The notes under the pieces were generated by a model. It did not search any database, had not been told where the DNA came from, and saw only the letters and a program-made list of their open reading frames with translations. A DNA stretch of 64,000 bases from Burkholderia sp. SRS-W-2-2016 (GTDB lineage: Bacteria; Pseudomonadota; Gammaproteobacteria; Burkholderiales; Burkholderiaceae): assembly GCF_001931485.1 (NCBI RefSeq), contig NZ_MSDV01000038.1:1-64000 (forward strand). The letters are read 5' to 3'. The position numbers and the translations under genes are program-made. Positions 51,724-63,730 of this stretch are shown here, piece after piece. Every line of letters begins with the position of its first letter. The stretch's first letter is position 1.

Positions 51724-52605
51724 ATGCTTAAAGTTACGAAGGCGGTATTTCCGGTAGCCGGTCTTGGCACCCGGTTCCTCCCGGCCACGAAGGCGAGCCC
51801 GAAAGAGATGCTGCCGATCGTCGACAAGCCGCTGATCCAGTACGCAGTCGAAGAAGCGATGGCGGCCGGCATCACCGAAATGATCTTCGTCACCGGCCGC
51901 AGCAAGCGGGCGATCGAAGACCATTTCGACAAGTCCTATGAGATCGAAGCCGAACTCGAGGCACGCGGCAAGGCCAAGCTGCTCGAACTGGTGCGCAGCA
52001 TCAAGCCGAGCCACGTCGACTGCTTCTACGTGCGTCAGGCCGAAGCGCTCGGCCTCGGCCACGCGGTGCTGTGCGCGGAAAAGCTGGTCGGCGACAACCC
52101 GTTCGCGGTGATCCTCGCGGACGACCTGCTGTACGGCAAGCCGCCGGTGATGACGCAGATGATCGAGGTGTTCGATCACTATCACAGCTCGGTGATCGGC
52201 GTCGAAGAAATCCCGCCGGAAGACACCAAGTCGTACGGGATCGTCGACGGCAAGGAATGGGAAGACTCGATCATCAAGATGTCGGGCATCGTCGAGAAGC
52301 CGGAGCCGAGCGTGGCGCCGTCGAACCTCGGCGTGGTCGGCCGCTACGTGCTCAAGCCGCGCATCTTCGATCACCTGCGCTCGATCAAGCCGGGCGCCGG
52401 CGGCGAATTGCAGCTCACCGACGCGATCCAGTCGTTGCTCGCCGACGAACAGGTGCTCGCATACAAGTACCACGGCACGCGTTTCGACTGCGGCAGCAAG
52501 CTCGGCTATCTGAAGGCAACGGTCGAGTTCGCGCTGCGTCACCCGGAAGTGGCGGCCGATTTCGAAGAGTATCTGCGCACCCGTTCGCCGGTTCTCGAAG
52601 GCTGA
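51724..52605 (+). CDS. galU: UTP--glucose-1-phosphate uridylyltransferase
   Basis: A 293-residue nucleotidyltransferase making UDP-glucose from UTP and glucose-1-phosphate, for surface polysaccharides and osmoprotective sugars. The N-terminal signature is KAVFPVAGLGTRFLPATKASPKEMLPIVDKPLIQYAVEEA (residues 5-44). IVEKPEPSVAPSNLGVVGRYVLKPRIFDHL and the GGELQLTDAIQSLL motif are typical of GalU. Length is standard. It is followed by a strong terminator. Confidence 0.96.
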   Translation: MLKVTKAVFPVAGLGTRFLPATKASPKEMLPIVDKPLIQYAVEEAMAAGITEMIFVTGRSKRAIEDHFDKSYEIEAELEARGKAKLLELVRSIKPSHVDCFYVRQAEALGLGHAVLCAEKLVGDNPFAVILADDLLYGKPPVMTQMIEVFDHYHSSVIGVEEIPPEDTKSYGIVDGKEWEDSIIKMSGIVEKPEPSVAPSNLGVVGRYVLKPRIFDHLRSIKPGAGGELQLTDAIQSLLADEQVLAYKYHGTRFDCGSKLGYLKATVEFALRHPEVAADFEEYLRTRSPVLEG

Positions 52606-52646
52606 TTGCGCGGCACGGCTGCTTAGCCGTTGACCGCTGAAACGAA

Positions 52647-52683
52647 GAAGGCGCTGGGCCCCGCATCTGGGCCCAGCGCCTTC
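52647..52683 (+). terminator. Terminator after galU
   Basis: A 13-bp perfect stem GAAGGCGCTGGGC / GCCCAGCGCCTTC is followed by six T on the + strand, 40 bp past the galU stop. The tusA-like gene converges on it from the right. Confidence 0.92.
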
Positions 52684-52801
52684 TTTTTTACATTGGCGTG
52701 CAGTTTTTTCCGGTTATCCGGCGCGATGGCCGCCGCTGGCACTGCTCGTGCCGCAAAAGCGACCGGAACCGCTAAACCGTTGAACGGTTGACCCGGCGCG
52801 T

Positions 52802-53035
52802 TTAACGGCGCCGCATCAGGAACGTGAACACCTTGTCTTGCGCGGAGCTTTCGACGATCTCGTTGCCGGTCTGCTTCGCGAACGCGGCGAAATCGCGCTG
52901 CGAGCCGGGATCGGTGGCGAGCACCTTGAGAATCTGGCCGCTTTCCATATCGGCGAGCGCCTTCTTGGCGCGCAGGATGGGCAGCGGGCACATGAGCCCG
53001 CGCGCATCAACTTCCTTGTGAATCTGAATTTGCAT
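52802..53035 (-). CDS. Sulfurtransferase TusA family protein
   Basis: A 77-residue protein with the family hallmark DARGLMCPLPILRAKKAL at residues 9-26. The Cys in CPxP carries persulfide sulfur. ILKVLATDPGSQRDFAAFAKQTGNEI completes the SirA/TusA fold. It probably relays sulfur in tRNA thiolation or another sulfur pathway; there are no tus partner genes adjacent. The start at MQIQIHKEVDARG was chosen, since the upstream residues are not family-like. Confidence 0.93.
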   Translation of the reverse strand: MQIQIHKEVDARGLMCPLPILRAKKALADMESGQILKVLATDPGSQRDFAAFAKQTGNEIVESSAQDKVFTFLMRRR

Positions 53036-53132
53036 CGACGATGACCTTCGGGACGGGGCGTCGCCAACGACGCCGCACAGAAGGGTCAAATTCTACCGCA
53101 GCCAGGCGGTTGCCGCCGCCGCGTGCCACGCG

Positions 53133-54164
53133 TTACAGCGTGACCGCCTGCCCGCTCAGCAGCGACTCGCGCAGTGCCACGCCGATGCGGGTCGCCTCCA
53201 GCGCATCGGCAAGACTCGCGCCCGTCTGCTCCGCCCCACCCCGCACGGCGGCCACGAATGCGCGCGCCTCGTGCAGGAACGCATCCTCGAAACGCTCGTA
53301 GAAACTCGGCGTGCATTCGTTGCGAATCCCGCTCGCGTCGTAAATCTCGACGCGATTCGCGCGCGGATTGCGGCCGATCGTCAGCGCGCCCGCCGTGCCG
53401 ATTACTTCGCTATGCGTATCGTTGCCGTGCGCCTGGGTGCGCGACGCGTAGAACATCGCGAGCCGGCCGTCCTCGAACTCGCAGATCGCGACACCGTTGT
53501 CGACATCGCCGAATTCCTTCAGTCCATCGTGCAACGCGACCGCGCCCGCCGCGAACACGCGCGTCGCGCGCGGCTTGCCGAGCAGCCAGCGGGCGACGTC
53601 GATGTCGTGCACGGTGCAGTCGAGAAAGATCCCGCCCGAACTCGCCGCGAAGCGCACGAAGAAACCGTCGGTGTCGTTTTTATCGGTGGTCTGCGAGCGC
53701 ACCAGAAACGGCCGGCCGATCTGGCCGGCGGCGATCCGCTCGAACGCGTCCCTGTAGCTCGGATCGAAACGGCGCATGAAGCCGATCGTCGCGTGCAGAT
53801 GCGGATAGCGCGCCGCTTCGGCCAGCACGCGCTCGCATTCGGCGACTTCGAGCGACAGCGGCTTCTCGCAAAACACGTGCTTGCCGGCGCGCAACGCATC
53901 GACGATCTGCTGCGCGTGCAACGACGACGGCGTGACGAGCCACACCGCGTCGACCTTCGGGTCGGCGAGCAGATCCGCGTAATCGTCGTACAGCGCGGGC
54001 TCGGGCAACGCGTCGCGCGCCCATGCGAGTTCGTCGGCGAGCGGACTGCACGCGGCAACCAGCGTCGCGCCCGGCACCCGGTACGCGAGGTTCTCCGCAT
54101 GCCGCCTGCCGAGCCGCCCCAAGCCAACCACGCCGATCCGCAAGCTGTCAGCGGCGGGCTTCAT
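53133..54164 (-). CDS. Gfo/Idh/MocA oxidoreductase (inositol dehydrogenase-like)
   Basis: A 343-residue NAD(P)-dependent sugar/polyol dehydrogenase. The Rossmann fold starts LRIGVVGLGRLGRRHAENLA (residues 8-27). The EKP motif is in GKHVFCEKPLSLEVAECERVL, whose Lys is catalytic. The substrate domain contains FMRRFDPSYRDAFERIAAGQIG and GGIFLDCTVHDIDVARWLLG with the conserved Asp-x3-Asp/His. By sequence and context it oxidises an inositol isomer (myo, scyllo or a derivative). It is translationally coupled to the dehydrogenase gene upstream by a 1-nt overlap (TGATG). It is the second such enzyme in the locus. Confidence 0.88.
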   Translation of the reverse strand: MKPAADSLRIGVVGLGRLGRRHAENLAYRVPGATLVAACSPLADELAWARDALPEPALYDDYADLLADPKVDAVWLVTPSSLHAQQIVDALRAGKHVFCEKPLSLEVAECERVLAEAARYPHLHATIGFMRRFDPSYRDAFERIAAGQIGRPFLVRSQTTDKNDTDGFFVRFAASSGGIFLDCTVHDIDVARWLLGKPRATRVFAAGAVALHDGLKEFGDVDNGVAICEFEDGRLAMFYASRTQAHGNDTHSEVIGTAGALTIGRNPRANRVEIYDASGIRNECTPSFYERFEDAFLHEARAFVAAVRGGAEQTGASLADALEATRIGVALRESLLSGQAVTL

Positions 54165-55180
54165 CACGACGCCTCGCCGAGCTTGATCGCGCGCCCCTCG
54201 CGCCACGAACGGGTCGCGGCGTCCGCGAGTTCGAGCGCCTTCAGGCCGTCGGCGACGGTCGTGCGCACCGGCTTGCCGCGTGTGACCGCGTCGAAGAAAT
54301 GCGCGATTTCGAGCGCGTACGCGGCGCGATAGCGTTCGAGAAAAAACGCTTCGGGCACGTCGGTCGACACTTCGGTTTTCGAATATGCGGTGACCTCGGT
54401 CGGCCGCACGTTGCCCGCCTGCAGCATCCCGCTGCTGCCGAGCACTTCGAAGCGCTGGTCGTACCCGTAAGCCGCGCGCCGCGCGGTGTTGATCTGGCAC
54501 AGCCGGCCGCGCTTCGTGCGGATCGTCACCGCGGTCGAATCGATGTCGCCGGCCTCGGCGATCGCCGGATCGCTCAGGCAACTGCCGGTCGCGTGCAGCG
54601 TGTCGGCTTCGTCGTCGAGAATCCAGCGGAAGATATCGAAGTCGTGGATCAGCATGTCCTTGAAGATACCGCCCGAGTGGCGGATGTACTCCACCGGCGG
54701 CGCCCCCGGATCGCGGCTCGTGACGACCAGCATTTCCGGCGTGCCGATCTCGCCCGCGTCGAGGCGCGCCTTCAGCGCCGCGAAGGTCGGATCGAAGCGC
54801 CGCTGAAAGCCGATCATGCAGACCACGCCCGCGCGTGCCACCGCGTCCGCGCACAAGCGCGCGCGCTCCAGCGTCAGATCGACCGGCTTCTCGCAGAACA
54901 CGTGCTTGCGCTGCGCGGCCGACTTCACGATCAGATCCGCGTGCGTGTCGGTGCTCGAACAGATCACGCTCGCGCCGATCGACGCATCGCCGAGCGCGCC
55001 GTCGACGTCAGCGACCTGCGCGCCGTGCTGCGCGGCCAGCGCCTCAGCGGCCGCGCGATTGACGTCGACCACGTATTTGAGCCGCACGCCCGGCTGTCGC
55101 GCGAGATTCGCCGCATGGATCTTGCCGATCCGCCCCGCGCCGAATACCGCGACGTCGATCGTCTGTACCGCGTCAGTCAT
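54164..55180 (-). CDS. iolG: Inositol 2-dehydrogenase
   Basis: A 338-residue Gfo/Idh/MocA enzyme, probably oxidising myo-inositol to 2-keto-myo-inositol (scyllo-inosose) with NAD, the entry step of the pathway. The NAD motif is DVAVFGAGRIGKIHAANLAR (about residues 8-27). KHVFCEKPVDLTLERARLCADAV carries the catalytic Lys, and MIGFQRRFDPTFAALK and RHSGGIFKDMLIHDFDIFRWIL carry the Asp/His active-site pair. I chose MTDAVQTIDVAVFG; a GGGAGG Shine-Dalgarno precedes it. It overlaps the rpiR stop by 8 bp, so regulator and enzymes are one operon. Confidence 0.92.
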   Translation of the reverse strand: MTDAVQTIDVAVFGAGRIGKIHAANLARQPGVRLKYVVDVNRAAAEALAAQHGAQVADVDGALGDASIGASVICSSTDTHADLIVKSAAQRKHVFCEKPVDLTLERARLCADAVARAGVVCMIGFQRRFDPTFAALKARLDAGEIGTPEMLVVTSRDPGAPPVEYIRHSGGIFKDMLIHDFDIFRWILDDEADTLHATGSCLSDPAIAEAGDIDSTAVTIRTKRGRLCQINTARRAAYGYDQRFEVLGSSGMLQAGNVRPTEVTAYSKTEVSTDVPEAFFLERYRAAYALEIAHFFDAVTRGKPVRTTVADGLKALELADAATRSWREGRAIKLGEAS

Positions 55181-56057
55181 CGTAGCCTCCCGTGTCGTTG
55201 GATTCTTCAACGTTCAGTTCGAGCTTGTACGCGAGCGCGATAAAGAGCGCCTGGCACAGGCAGATCGTGCTGGTCAGCGAGCGGAACGCGAACGCGCTGC
55301 CCTCTTTCACATAGAGTTGCGTGCTCGCGTAGCGCGCGAGCGGCGATAGTTGGCTATCCGTAATAACCAGCGTCTTCGCCTGATGATGATGCGCGACGCG
55401 CAGACAGTGCTGGGTTTCCTTGCCGTACGGCGCGAAGCTGATCGCGATCACCACGTCGCCCTTCCGGACGCTGCGGATCTGCTCGCGATACATGCCGCCG
55501 AAGCCGGACACCAGATGCACGCGCTTATGCGTGTGCTGCAATGCGTAGACGATATAGCTCGCGACCGGAAACGAGCGCCGCACGCCGATCACGTAGATGT
55601 TGTCGGCCTGTTGCAGCATCTTCACGGCGGCGTCGAACTGGCGGTCGTCGAGCCCCGCTTCGAGTTCTTCCAGACCGCCGCGCGAGGCCGCGATGAATTC
55701 GCGCGCAACCGCCCCGCCGGACAACGTGCCGGGCTTCTCGTCGATCAGCTTGCGAATGCGCTGCTGATAGCTCGGCGACGACACCCCGTGGCCGGTATAG
55801 GCCTGACGAAACACCGCCTGCAGATCGGAGAAGCCGGAAAAGCCGAAGCGCTGCGCAAAACGCACGACCGCCGACGGATGCACGCCGCAACTCGCGGCGA
55901 TATCGCTGGTGCGGTCCATCATCACGCTCGAGCGGTTCTGCTCGATATAGGTCGCGACGCTTTTCAGCTGACGCGGCAACGACTCGTAGTTTTCCGCGAT
56001 GCGCTGCATCAATTCGTCGACGCTCGGCAAGGTTGTTTCGGTGCTTTCTTCCGCCAT
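55173..56057 (-). CDS. RpiR/MurR family regulator of inositol genes
   Basis: A 294-residue regulator with an N-terminal RpiR helix-turn-helix (about 20-90: SVMMDRTSDIAASCGVHPSAVVRFAQRFGFSGFSDLQAVFRQAY) and a C-terminal SIS domain (about 130-270). The SIS domain has DNIYVIGVRRSFPVASYIVYALQHTHKRVHLVSG and DVVIAISFAPYGKETQHCLRVAHHHQAKTLVITDS for binding a phosphosugar or keto-inositol derivative. Inositol operons of rhizobia and Burkholderia are often governed by such IolR proteins. A GGAA-N6-TTCC palindrome upstream is its likely operator and overlaps its own promoter. Confidence 0.92.
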   Translation of the reverse strand: MAEESTETTLPSVDELMQRIAENYESLPRQLKSVATYIEQNRSSVMMDRTSDIAASCGVHPSAVVRFAQRFGFSGFSDLQAVFRQAYTGHGVSSPSYQQRIRKLIDEKPGTLSGGAVAREFIAASRGGLEELEAGLDDRQFDAAVKMLQQADNIYVIGVRRSFPVASYIVYALQHTHKRVHLVSGFGGMYREQIRSVRKGDVVIAISFAPYGKETQHCLRVAHHHQAKTLVITDSQLSPLARYASTQLYVKEGSAFAFRSLTSTICLCQALFIALAYKLELNVEESNDTGGYDD

Positions 56058-56127
56058 GACTGCCTCTCAGATGCTCGTGCAACGCGGCATACCGTTACGA
56101 CACTTCGTAGGGGTGCCGACGCTGCCG

Positions 56128-56157
56128 ATTATAGGCAGGCAACGCAGCCCAATGGAA
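56128..56157 (-). promoter_or_regulatory. Promoter of rpiR (minus strand)
   Basis: A perfect TATAAT at 56128-56133 (minus strand), with an 18-bp spacer to TTCCAT at 56152-56157. That hexamer is part of the palindromic operator, so binding there would block this promoter directly. Confidence 0.55.
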
Positions 56158-56170
56158 CGTATTTTCCATT
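56151..56170. promoter_or_regulatory. Inositol operator palindrome GGAA-N6-TTCC
   Basis: The perfect inverted repeat AATGGAA-N6-TTCCATT lies in the divergent region between rpiR and the ABC importer. The GGAA-N6-TTCC core matches, from memory, the motif described for RpiR-type IolR of rhizobia. It overlaps the putative -35 of rpiR and lies just upstream of the importer promoter. Confidence 0.65.
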
Positions 56171-56192
56171 TTTATTCAACGTGAAATATTCT

Positions 56193-56221
56193 TTGCAAGG
56201 CTTCGGAAGTTGACCTAATCT
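56193..56221 (+). promoter_or_regulatory. Promoter of inositol importer/iol operon
   Basis: TTGCAA at 56193-56198, a 17-bp spacer, and TAATCT at 56216-56221 make a good sigma-70 promoter on the + strand. It implies a start near 56228 and a leader of about 95 nt before the binding-protein gene. The palindromic operator sits about 25 bp upstream of the -35. Confidence 0.55.
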
Positions 56222-56323
56222 TGGTCGAGAGCGAGGGTGTCGCGGCGGCTTCGCGCCGCGCGAAAACGTGCCGGTCCCGCGCTCCCCTCAATAACGAACG
56301 ACAGACCGAGAAAGGTGGAGACA

Positions 56324-57370
56324 ATGAGACTTTGCACAGGCAAGGCAACGCTCAGAATTCTGGTGACGGCGTTGACGTTGGCGACGGGATTGAGCGCGGC
56401 CAGCGCCGCGCGCGCGGCCGATGCCCACTTCGTGCTGATCAGCCACGCGCCCGATTCGGATTCGTGGTGGAACACGATCAAGAACGCGATCAAGCAGGCC
56501 AACGAAGATTTCAACGTCGAGACCGACTACCGCAATCCGCCGAACGGCGACATCGCCGACATGGCGCGCCTCGTCGAACAGGCGGCCGCGCGCAACTACG
56601 ACGGCGTGGTCGTATCGATCGCGGACTTCGATGTCCTGAAGAGTTCGATCTCGAAGGTCACCGCGAAGCACATTCCGCTCGTCACGATCAATTCGGGTAC
56701 CGAAGAACAGAGCGCGAAACTCGGCGCGATCATGCACGTCGGCCAGCCCGAATACGCTGCCGGCAGGGCCGCCGGCGAAAAAGCCAAGGCGGCCGGCATC
56801 AAGTCGTTCCTGTGCGTGAACCACTATGCGACCAACCCGGCGTCGTTCGAGCGCTGCCGCGGTTTTGCCGAAGCGATCGGCGCGAACTTCAAGACCTCGA
56901 CGCTCGACGCGGGCCAGGACCCGACCGGCGTGCAGTCGAAAGTCAGCGCGTTCCTGCGCAATCATCCGAATACCCAGGCGGTCCTCACGCTCGGGCCGCT
57001 GTCCGCCGACCCGACCTTGAAGGCGCTGCAACAGATGGGACTCGCCGGCAAGATCTGGTTCGCGACCTTCGACTTCGATACCGACATCGCGAAGGCGATC
57101 CAGGACGGCACGATCCAGTTCGCGATCGACCAGCAACCGTATTTGCAGGGCTATATCCCGGTCGCCGTGCTGGCGATCGCGAAGAAGAACAACACCACCG
57201 ATCCGGTGAAGATCCGCGAAATCCTGCAGGCCAATCCGAAGTTCAAGGAGCGGCTCGCGACCTACGGCCTCGCGCCGTCCTATGGACCCCGAAATATCGG
57301 TTCGGGTCCGGGCTTCATCACCAAGGAGAACGTCGACAAGGTGCTGAAGTACGCGGGTCAGTATCGCTAG
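56324..57370 (+). CDS. Sugar/inositol ABC transporter substrate-binding protein
   Basis: A 348-residue periplasmic binding protein of the ribose/CUT2 class. It has a signal peptide of about 31 residues ending SAARA, then HFVLISHAPDSDSWWNTIKNAIKQANEDF, the first lobe with ligand Trp residues. The second lobe includes GVVVSIADFDVLKSSISKVTAKHIPLVTINSG and DIAKAIQDGTIQFAIDQQPYLQGYIPV. It should deliver an inositol to the permease, judging from the iol genes downstream. RBS AGGTGGAG precedes the ATG. A strong hairpin follows the gene. Confidence 0.9.
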   Translation: MRLCTGKATLRILVTALTLATGLSAASAARAADAHFVLISHAPDSDSWWNTIKNAIKQANEDFNVETDYRNPPNGDIADMARLVEQAAARNYDGVVVSIADFDVLKSSISKVTAKHIPLVTINSGTEEQSAKLGAIMHVGQPEYAAGRAAGEKAKAAGIKSFLCVNHYATNPASFERCRGFAEAIGANFKTSTLDAGQDPTGVQSKVSAFLRNHPNTQAVLTLGPLSADPTLKALQQMGLAGKIWFATFDFDTDIAKAIQDGTIQFAIDQQPYLQGYIPVAVLAIAKKNNTTDPVKIREILQANPKFKERLATYGLAPSYGPRNIGSGPGFITKENVDKVLKYAGQYR

Positions 57371-57382
57371 ACGTGCAATCAG

Positions 57383-57402
57383 GCGCCGCGTGAGCGCGGC
57401 GC
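57383..57402 (+). terminator. Hairpin after the binding-protein gene
   Basis: A perfect 8-bp stem GCGCCGCG / CGCGGCGC with a TGAG loop lies 12 bp after the stop, with no T-run. Such hairpins between binding-protein and permease genes often protect the upstream message and keep the binding protein in excess. The next gene starts 160 bp on. Confidence 0.6.
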
Positions 57403-57564
57403 TTCGCTTGTATTCGCGGCATGCGGCGGGCTGCTCGCCCGCTCGCTGCGCACGCCACTGTGTCCGTTGCCGCGTTGTCTCGCCGCCGCGCACCGTGGCG
57501 TTGCGCCGACCGCCGTCGGTCGTCCGCTGCTCCGCTGTCCGCCGCCGTCTGAAGGAGAGTTTCA

Positions 57565-58740
57565 ATGGGTGTCGCCGATCTCTTCCATCCCCACCACCGC
57601 AAGCCGCCGCCCGATCCGCAGGATCCGGCGTCGCAGGCTTCGGCCGCCGTGACGGGAGACGAACGCGTACGCCGCGAATCGTGGTTCCGCCATCTGCTCG
57701 GCCGCCCGGAATTCGCGGCGCTGGCCGGCACCGTGATGGTGTTCATCGTGTTCGGCGTGGCGGCCGGCAACTCGGGGATGTTCAACCTCGACGGCATCAT
57801 GAACTGGTCGCAGGTCGCCGCCTATCTCGGGCTGATCGCGGTCGGCGCGTGCATGCTGATGATCGCCGGCGAGTTCGATCTGTCGATCGGCTCGATGATC
57901 GGCTTCGCCGGGATGATGGTCGCGCTGCCGACCATGTATTTCCACTGGCCGATCTGGCTCGCGATCATCTTCGCGTTCGTCGGTTCGATGCTGCTCGGCG
58001 CGCTGAACGGCTATCTCGTGATGCGCACCCGGCTGCCGTCGTTCATCGTCACGCTCGCGTTCCTGTTTATCCTGCGCGGCCTGACGCTGGCGCTGTCGGT
58101 GAGGTTCGCCGATCGCACGATCATCTCCGGCGTCGGCGACGTCGGGCGCCAGGACTGGTTCGCGCATACGTTCTTTCAGGGCGTCGCATTCCGCGGCCTG
58201 TTCGTCTGGCTCGGGCACCTCGGCATCGTGAAGATGCTCGACAACGGCAACCCGCTGGTGCCAGGGATTCCGAAGGTATTGCTGTGGTGGCTCGCGCTGG
58301 CGGCGGTCTGTGCGTTCACCCTCGCGAAAACGCGCTTCGGCAACTGGATCTTCGCGGTCGGCGGCGACGCGAACGCGGCCAAGAACGTCGGCGTGCCGGT
58401 GCGGCGCGTGAAGATTTCGCTGTTCGTGCTGACCGCGTTCTGCTCGTGCCTGTATGCGGTGCTGCAGGTGTGCGATATCGGCTCGGCCGCGGCGGACCGC
58501 GGGTTGCAGGCGGAATTCGAAGCGATCATCGCGGCGGTGATCGGCGGCACGCTGCTCACCGGCGGTTACGGCTCGGTGGTCGGCGCGTGCTTCGGCGCGC
58601 TGATCTTCGGCGTCGTGCAGATCGGCATCACCTACACCAACGTCGATTCCGACTGGTTCCGCGTGTTCCTCGGCGTGATGCTGCTGTTCGCGGTGCTGTT
58701 CAACCACTACGTGCGCGGCCGCGTCGCGGCGTCGCGTTAG
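57565..58740 (+). CDS. ABC transporter permease (CUT2 class)
   Basis: A 391-residue inner-membrane permease of the ribose-type (BPD_transp_2) family with about ten hydrophobic segments from residue 50. The cytosolic loop contacting the ATPase contains FGNWIFAVGGDANAAKNVGVPVRRVKISLFVLTAFC. The start MGVADLFHPHHRKPPPDPQDP gives a charged cytosolic N-terminus with a GGAG RBS. It is followed 13 bp later by the ATPase gene. It is the channel for the sugar or inositol bound by the upstream binding protein. Confidence 0.92.
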   Translation: MGVADLFHPHHRKPPPDPQDPASQASAAVTGDERVRRESWFRHLLGRPEFAALAGTVMVFIVFGVAAGNSGMFNLDGIMNWSQVAAYLGLIAVGACMLMIAGEFDLSIGSMIGFAGMMVALPTMYFHWPIWLAIIFAFVGSMLLGALNGYLVMRTRLPSFIVTLAFLFILRGLTLALSVRFADRTIISGVGDVGRQDWFAHTFFQGVAFRGLFVWLGHLGIVKMLDNGNPLVPGIPKVLLWWLALAAVCAFTLAKTRFGNWIFAVGGDANAAKNVGVPVRRVKISLFVLTAFCSCLYAVLQVCDIGSAAADRGLQAEFEAIIAAVIGGTLLTGGYGSVVGACFGALIFGVVQIGITYTNVDSDWFRVFLGVMLLFAVLFNHYVRGRVAASR

Positions 58741-58753
58741 GAGGACGTTCACG

Positions 58754-59572
<819 letters not shown>

Positions 59573-59638
59573 TCGATTCGCGCGGCTCGGGCGGGCCTCA
59601 CCATGACCGCCGCCGCGCCTCGCTATTCAGGACTATTC

Positions 59639-61716
59639 ATGGATCATTCCAGCAGCGTCAGCGGCACTTATAGCGACACCTCCAGCGGCACCTTCAGCGA
59701 CGCCGCGGGCACCGCCAATGCCGCCGCCCCGGCCAGCCGCTTCGCGCCGGGCCGCACGCGCGACATCGTCTGCCTCGGCCGTCTCGCGGTCGATCTGTAC
59801 GCGCAACAGGTCGGCGCGCGGCTCGAGGACGTGACGAGCTTCGCGAAGTATCTGGGCGGCTCGTCGGCGAACATCGCGTTCGGCTGCGCGCGGCTCGGCC
59901 TGAACGCGGCGATGCTCGCGCGCGTCGGCGACGATCATATGGGCCGCTTTCTGACCGGGACGCTCGCGCACGAAGGCTGCGACGTGAGCCACGTGCGGAC
60001 CGATCGCGAGCGACTCACCGCGCTCGTGCTGCTGGGCCTGAAAGACCGCGACACGTTCCCGCTGATCTTCTACCGCGAGAACTGCGCGGACATGGCGATC
60101 GATCCAGCGGATTTCGACGAGGCGTACATCGCGTCGTCGAAGGCGCTGCTGATTACCGGCACCCACTTCTCGACCGAGCAGGTGAACCGCACCAGTCGCC
60201 GCGCGCTCGATTACGCGCGCCGCAACGACGTGCGCACCGTGCTCGACATCGACTACCGGCCGGTGCTGTGGGGCCTCACCGGCAAGGCCGACGGCGAGAC
60301 GCGCTTTATCGCCAGCGAAGGCGTGAGCGCGCATTTGCAGCGGATTTTGCCGCTGTTCGATCTGGTAATCGGCACCGAAGAGGAATTCCGCATTGCCGGC
60401 GGCCAAAGCGAACTACTCGACGCGCTCGCGGCGGTCCGCGCGGTGACGCCGGCCACGCTCGTGCTCAAACGCGGCCCGCTCGGTTGCCAGATCATCGACG
60501 GCGCGTTGCCCGCATCGCTCGACGCGCTGCCGCTGCAAGGCGGCGTCGAAGTCGAAGTGCTGAACGTGCTCGGTGCGGGCGATGCCTTCGCGTCCGGCTT
60601 TCTGTCCGGCTGGCTGCGCGATCAGCCGCTCGATGCTTGCGCGCGCGCCGCGAACGCGAGCGGCGCGCTGGTCGTATCGCGCCACGGCTGCGCGCCGGCG
60701 ATGCCGACGCCGGCCGAACTCGATTACTTCCTGCACGAAGCGCAAGCCGATCCGCAACGGATGCGCCGCCCCGATCGCGACGCGAAGCTCGCGCGGCTGC
60801 ATCGGGTGTCGCCCGCGCGCAAGCAATGGCCCGAAGTGCTCGGCTTCGCGTTCGATCATCGCAATCCGTTCTTCGAACTCGCGCAGCAAACCGGCGCGGA
60901 CGAAGCGCGCATCGCGCGGCTGAAGGGCCTGTTCGTCGAAGCGGTCGCGCAGACTGAAAACGCGTTGGGACTGCAAGGACGCATCGGGGTCCTGATCGAC
61001 GACCGCTACGGCCAGGATGCGTTGAACGCCGCGACCGGTCGCGGCTGGTGGATCGGCCGCCCGGTCGAGCTGCCCCATTCCGTGCCGCTGGTGTTCGATC
61101 ACGGCCGCTCGATCGGCACCACGCTGATCGCGTGGCCGCGCGAACACGTCGTGAAGTGCCTCGTGCAGTTTCATCCGGATGAACCGATCGAGCAGCGCCT
61201 CGAACAGGAAGCGCAGCTACGCGCGCTGTACGACGCGACCCAGGCGAGCGGCCACGAACTGCTGCTCGAAGTGATTCCGCCGAAGCATGCGTCGTTGCCG
61301 CAGGGGCCGGACATCGTGTATCGCGCGCTCAAGCGGCTGTACAACCTCGGCATCTACCCCGAGTGGTGGAAGCTCGAACCGATGGACGCCGCCCAATGGC
61401 AGGCGATCGACGCGCTGATCGCCGGGCGCGATCCGTATTGCCGCGGCGTCGTGCTGCTCGGTTTGTCGGCGGGCGTCGAGCAATTGAGCGACGGCTTTCG
61501 CGCGGCCGCGCACTCCGCGACGTGCCGTGGCTTCACGGTCGGCCGCACGATCTTTCACGAACCGGGGCACGCGTGGCTGGCCGGCGAAATCGACGACGCC
61601 GAACTGATCAAACGCGTGCGCCGCACGTTCGAAACGCTGATCGCCGCATGGCGATCCACGCGCGGCGAGCCCACACAACACGGCATACCGCCTCACGCTC
61701 ACGAGGAGCAAGCCGC

Positions 61717-61720
<4 letters not shown>
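59639..61720 (+). CDS. iolC: Bifunctional 5-dehydro-2-deoxygluconokinase / DUF2090 aldolase
   Basis: A 693-residue fusion. Residues about 40-365 are a PfkB-type kinase (IVCLGRLAVDLYAQQVGARLEDVTSFAKYLGGSSANIAFGCARLG, and VLNVLGAGDAFASGFLSGWL with the catalytic Asp in GAGDAF). It phosphorylates 5-dehydro-2-deoxygluconate. Residues about 385-690 are a DUF2090 domain of TIM-barrel character (VLGFAFDHRNPFFELAQQTGADEARI, LLLEVIPPKHASLPQGPDIVYRALKRLYNLGIYPEWWKLEPM) that annotators pair with the next step, the aldolase. The Ser/Thr/Ala-rich first 35 residues are unusual. I favour the ATG with AGGA upstream over an ATG 12 codons earlier. It overlaps iolD by 4 bp. Confidence 0.93.
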
Positions 61721-63720
<2,000 letters not shown>

Positions 63721-63730
63721 GGCCCCCAGG

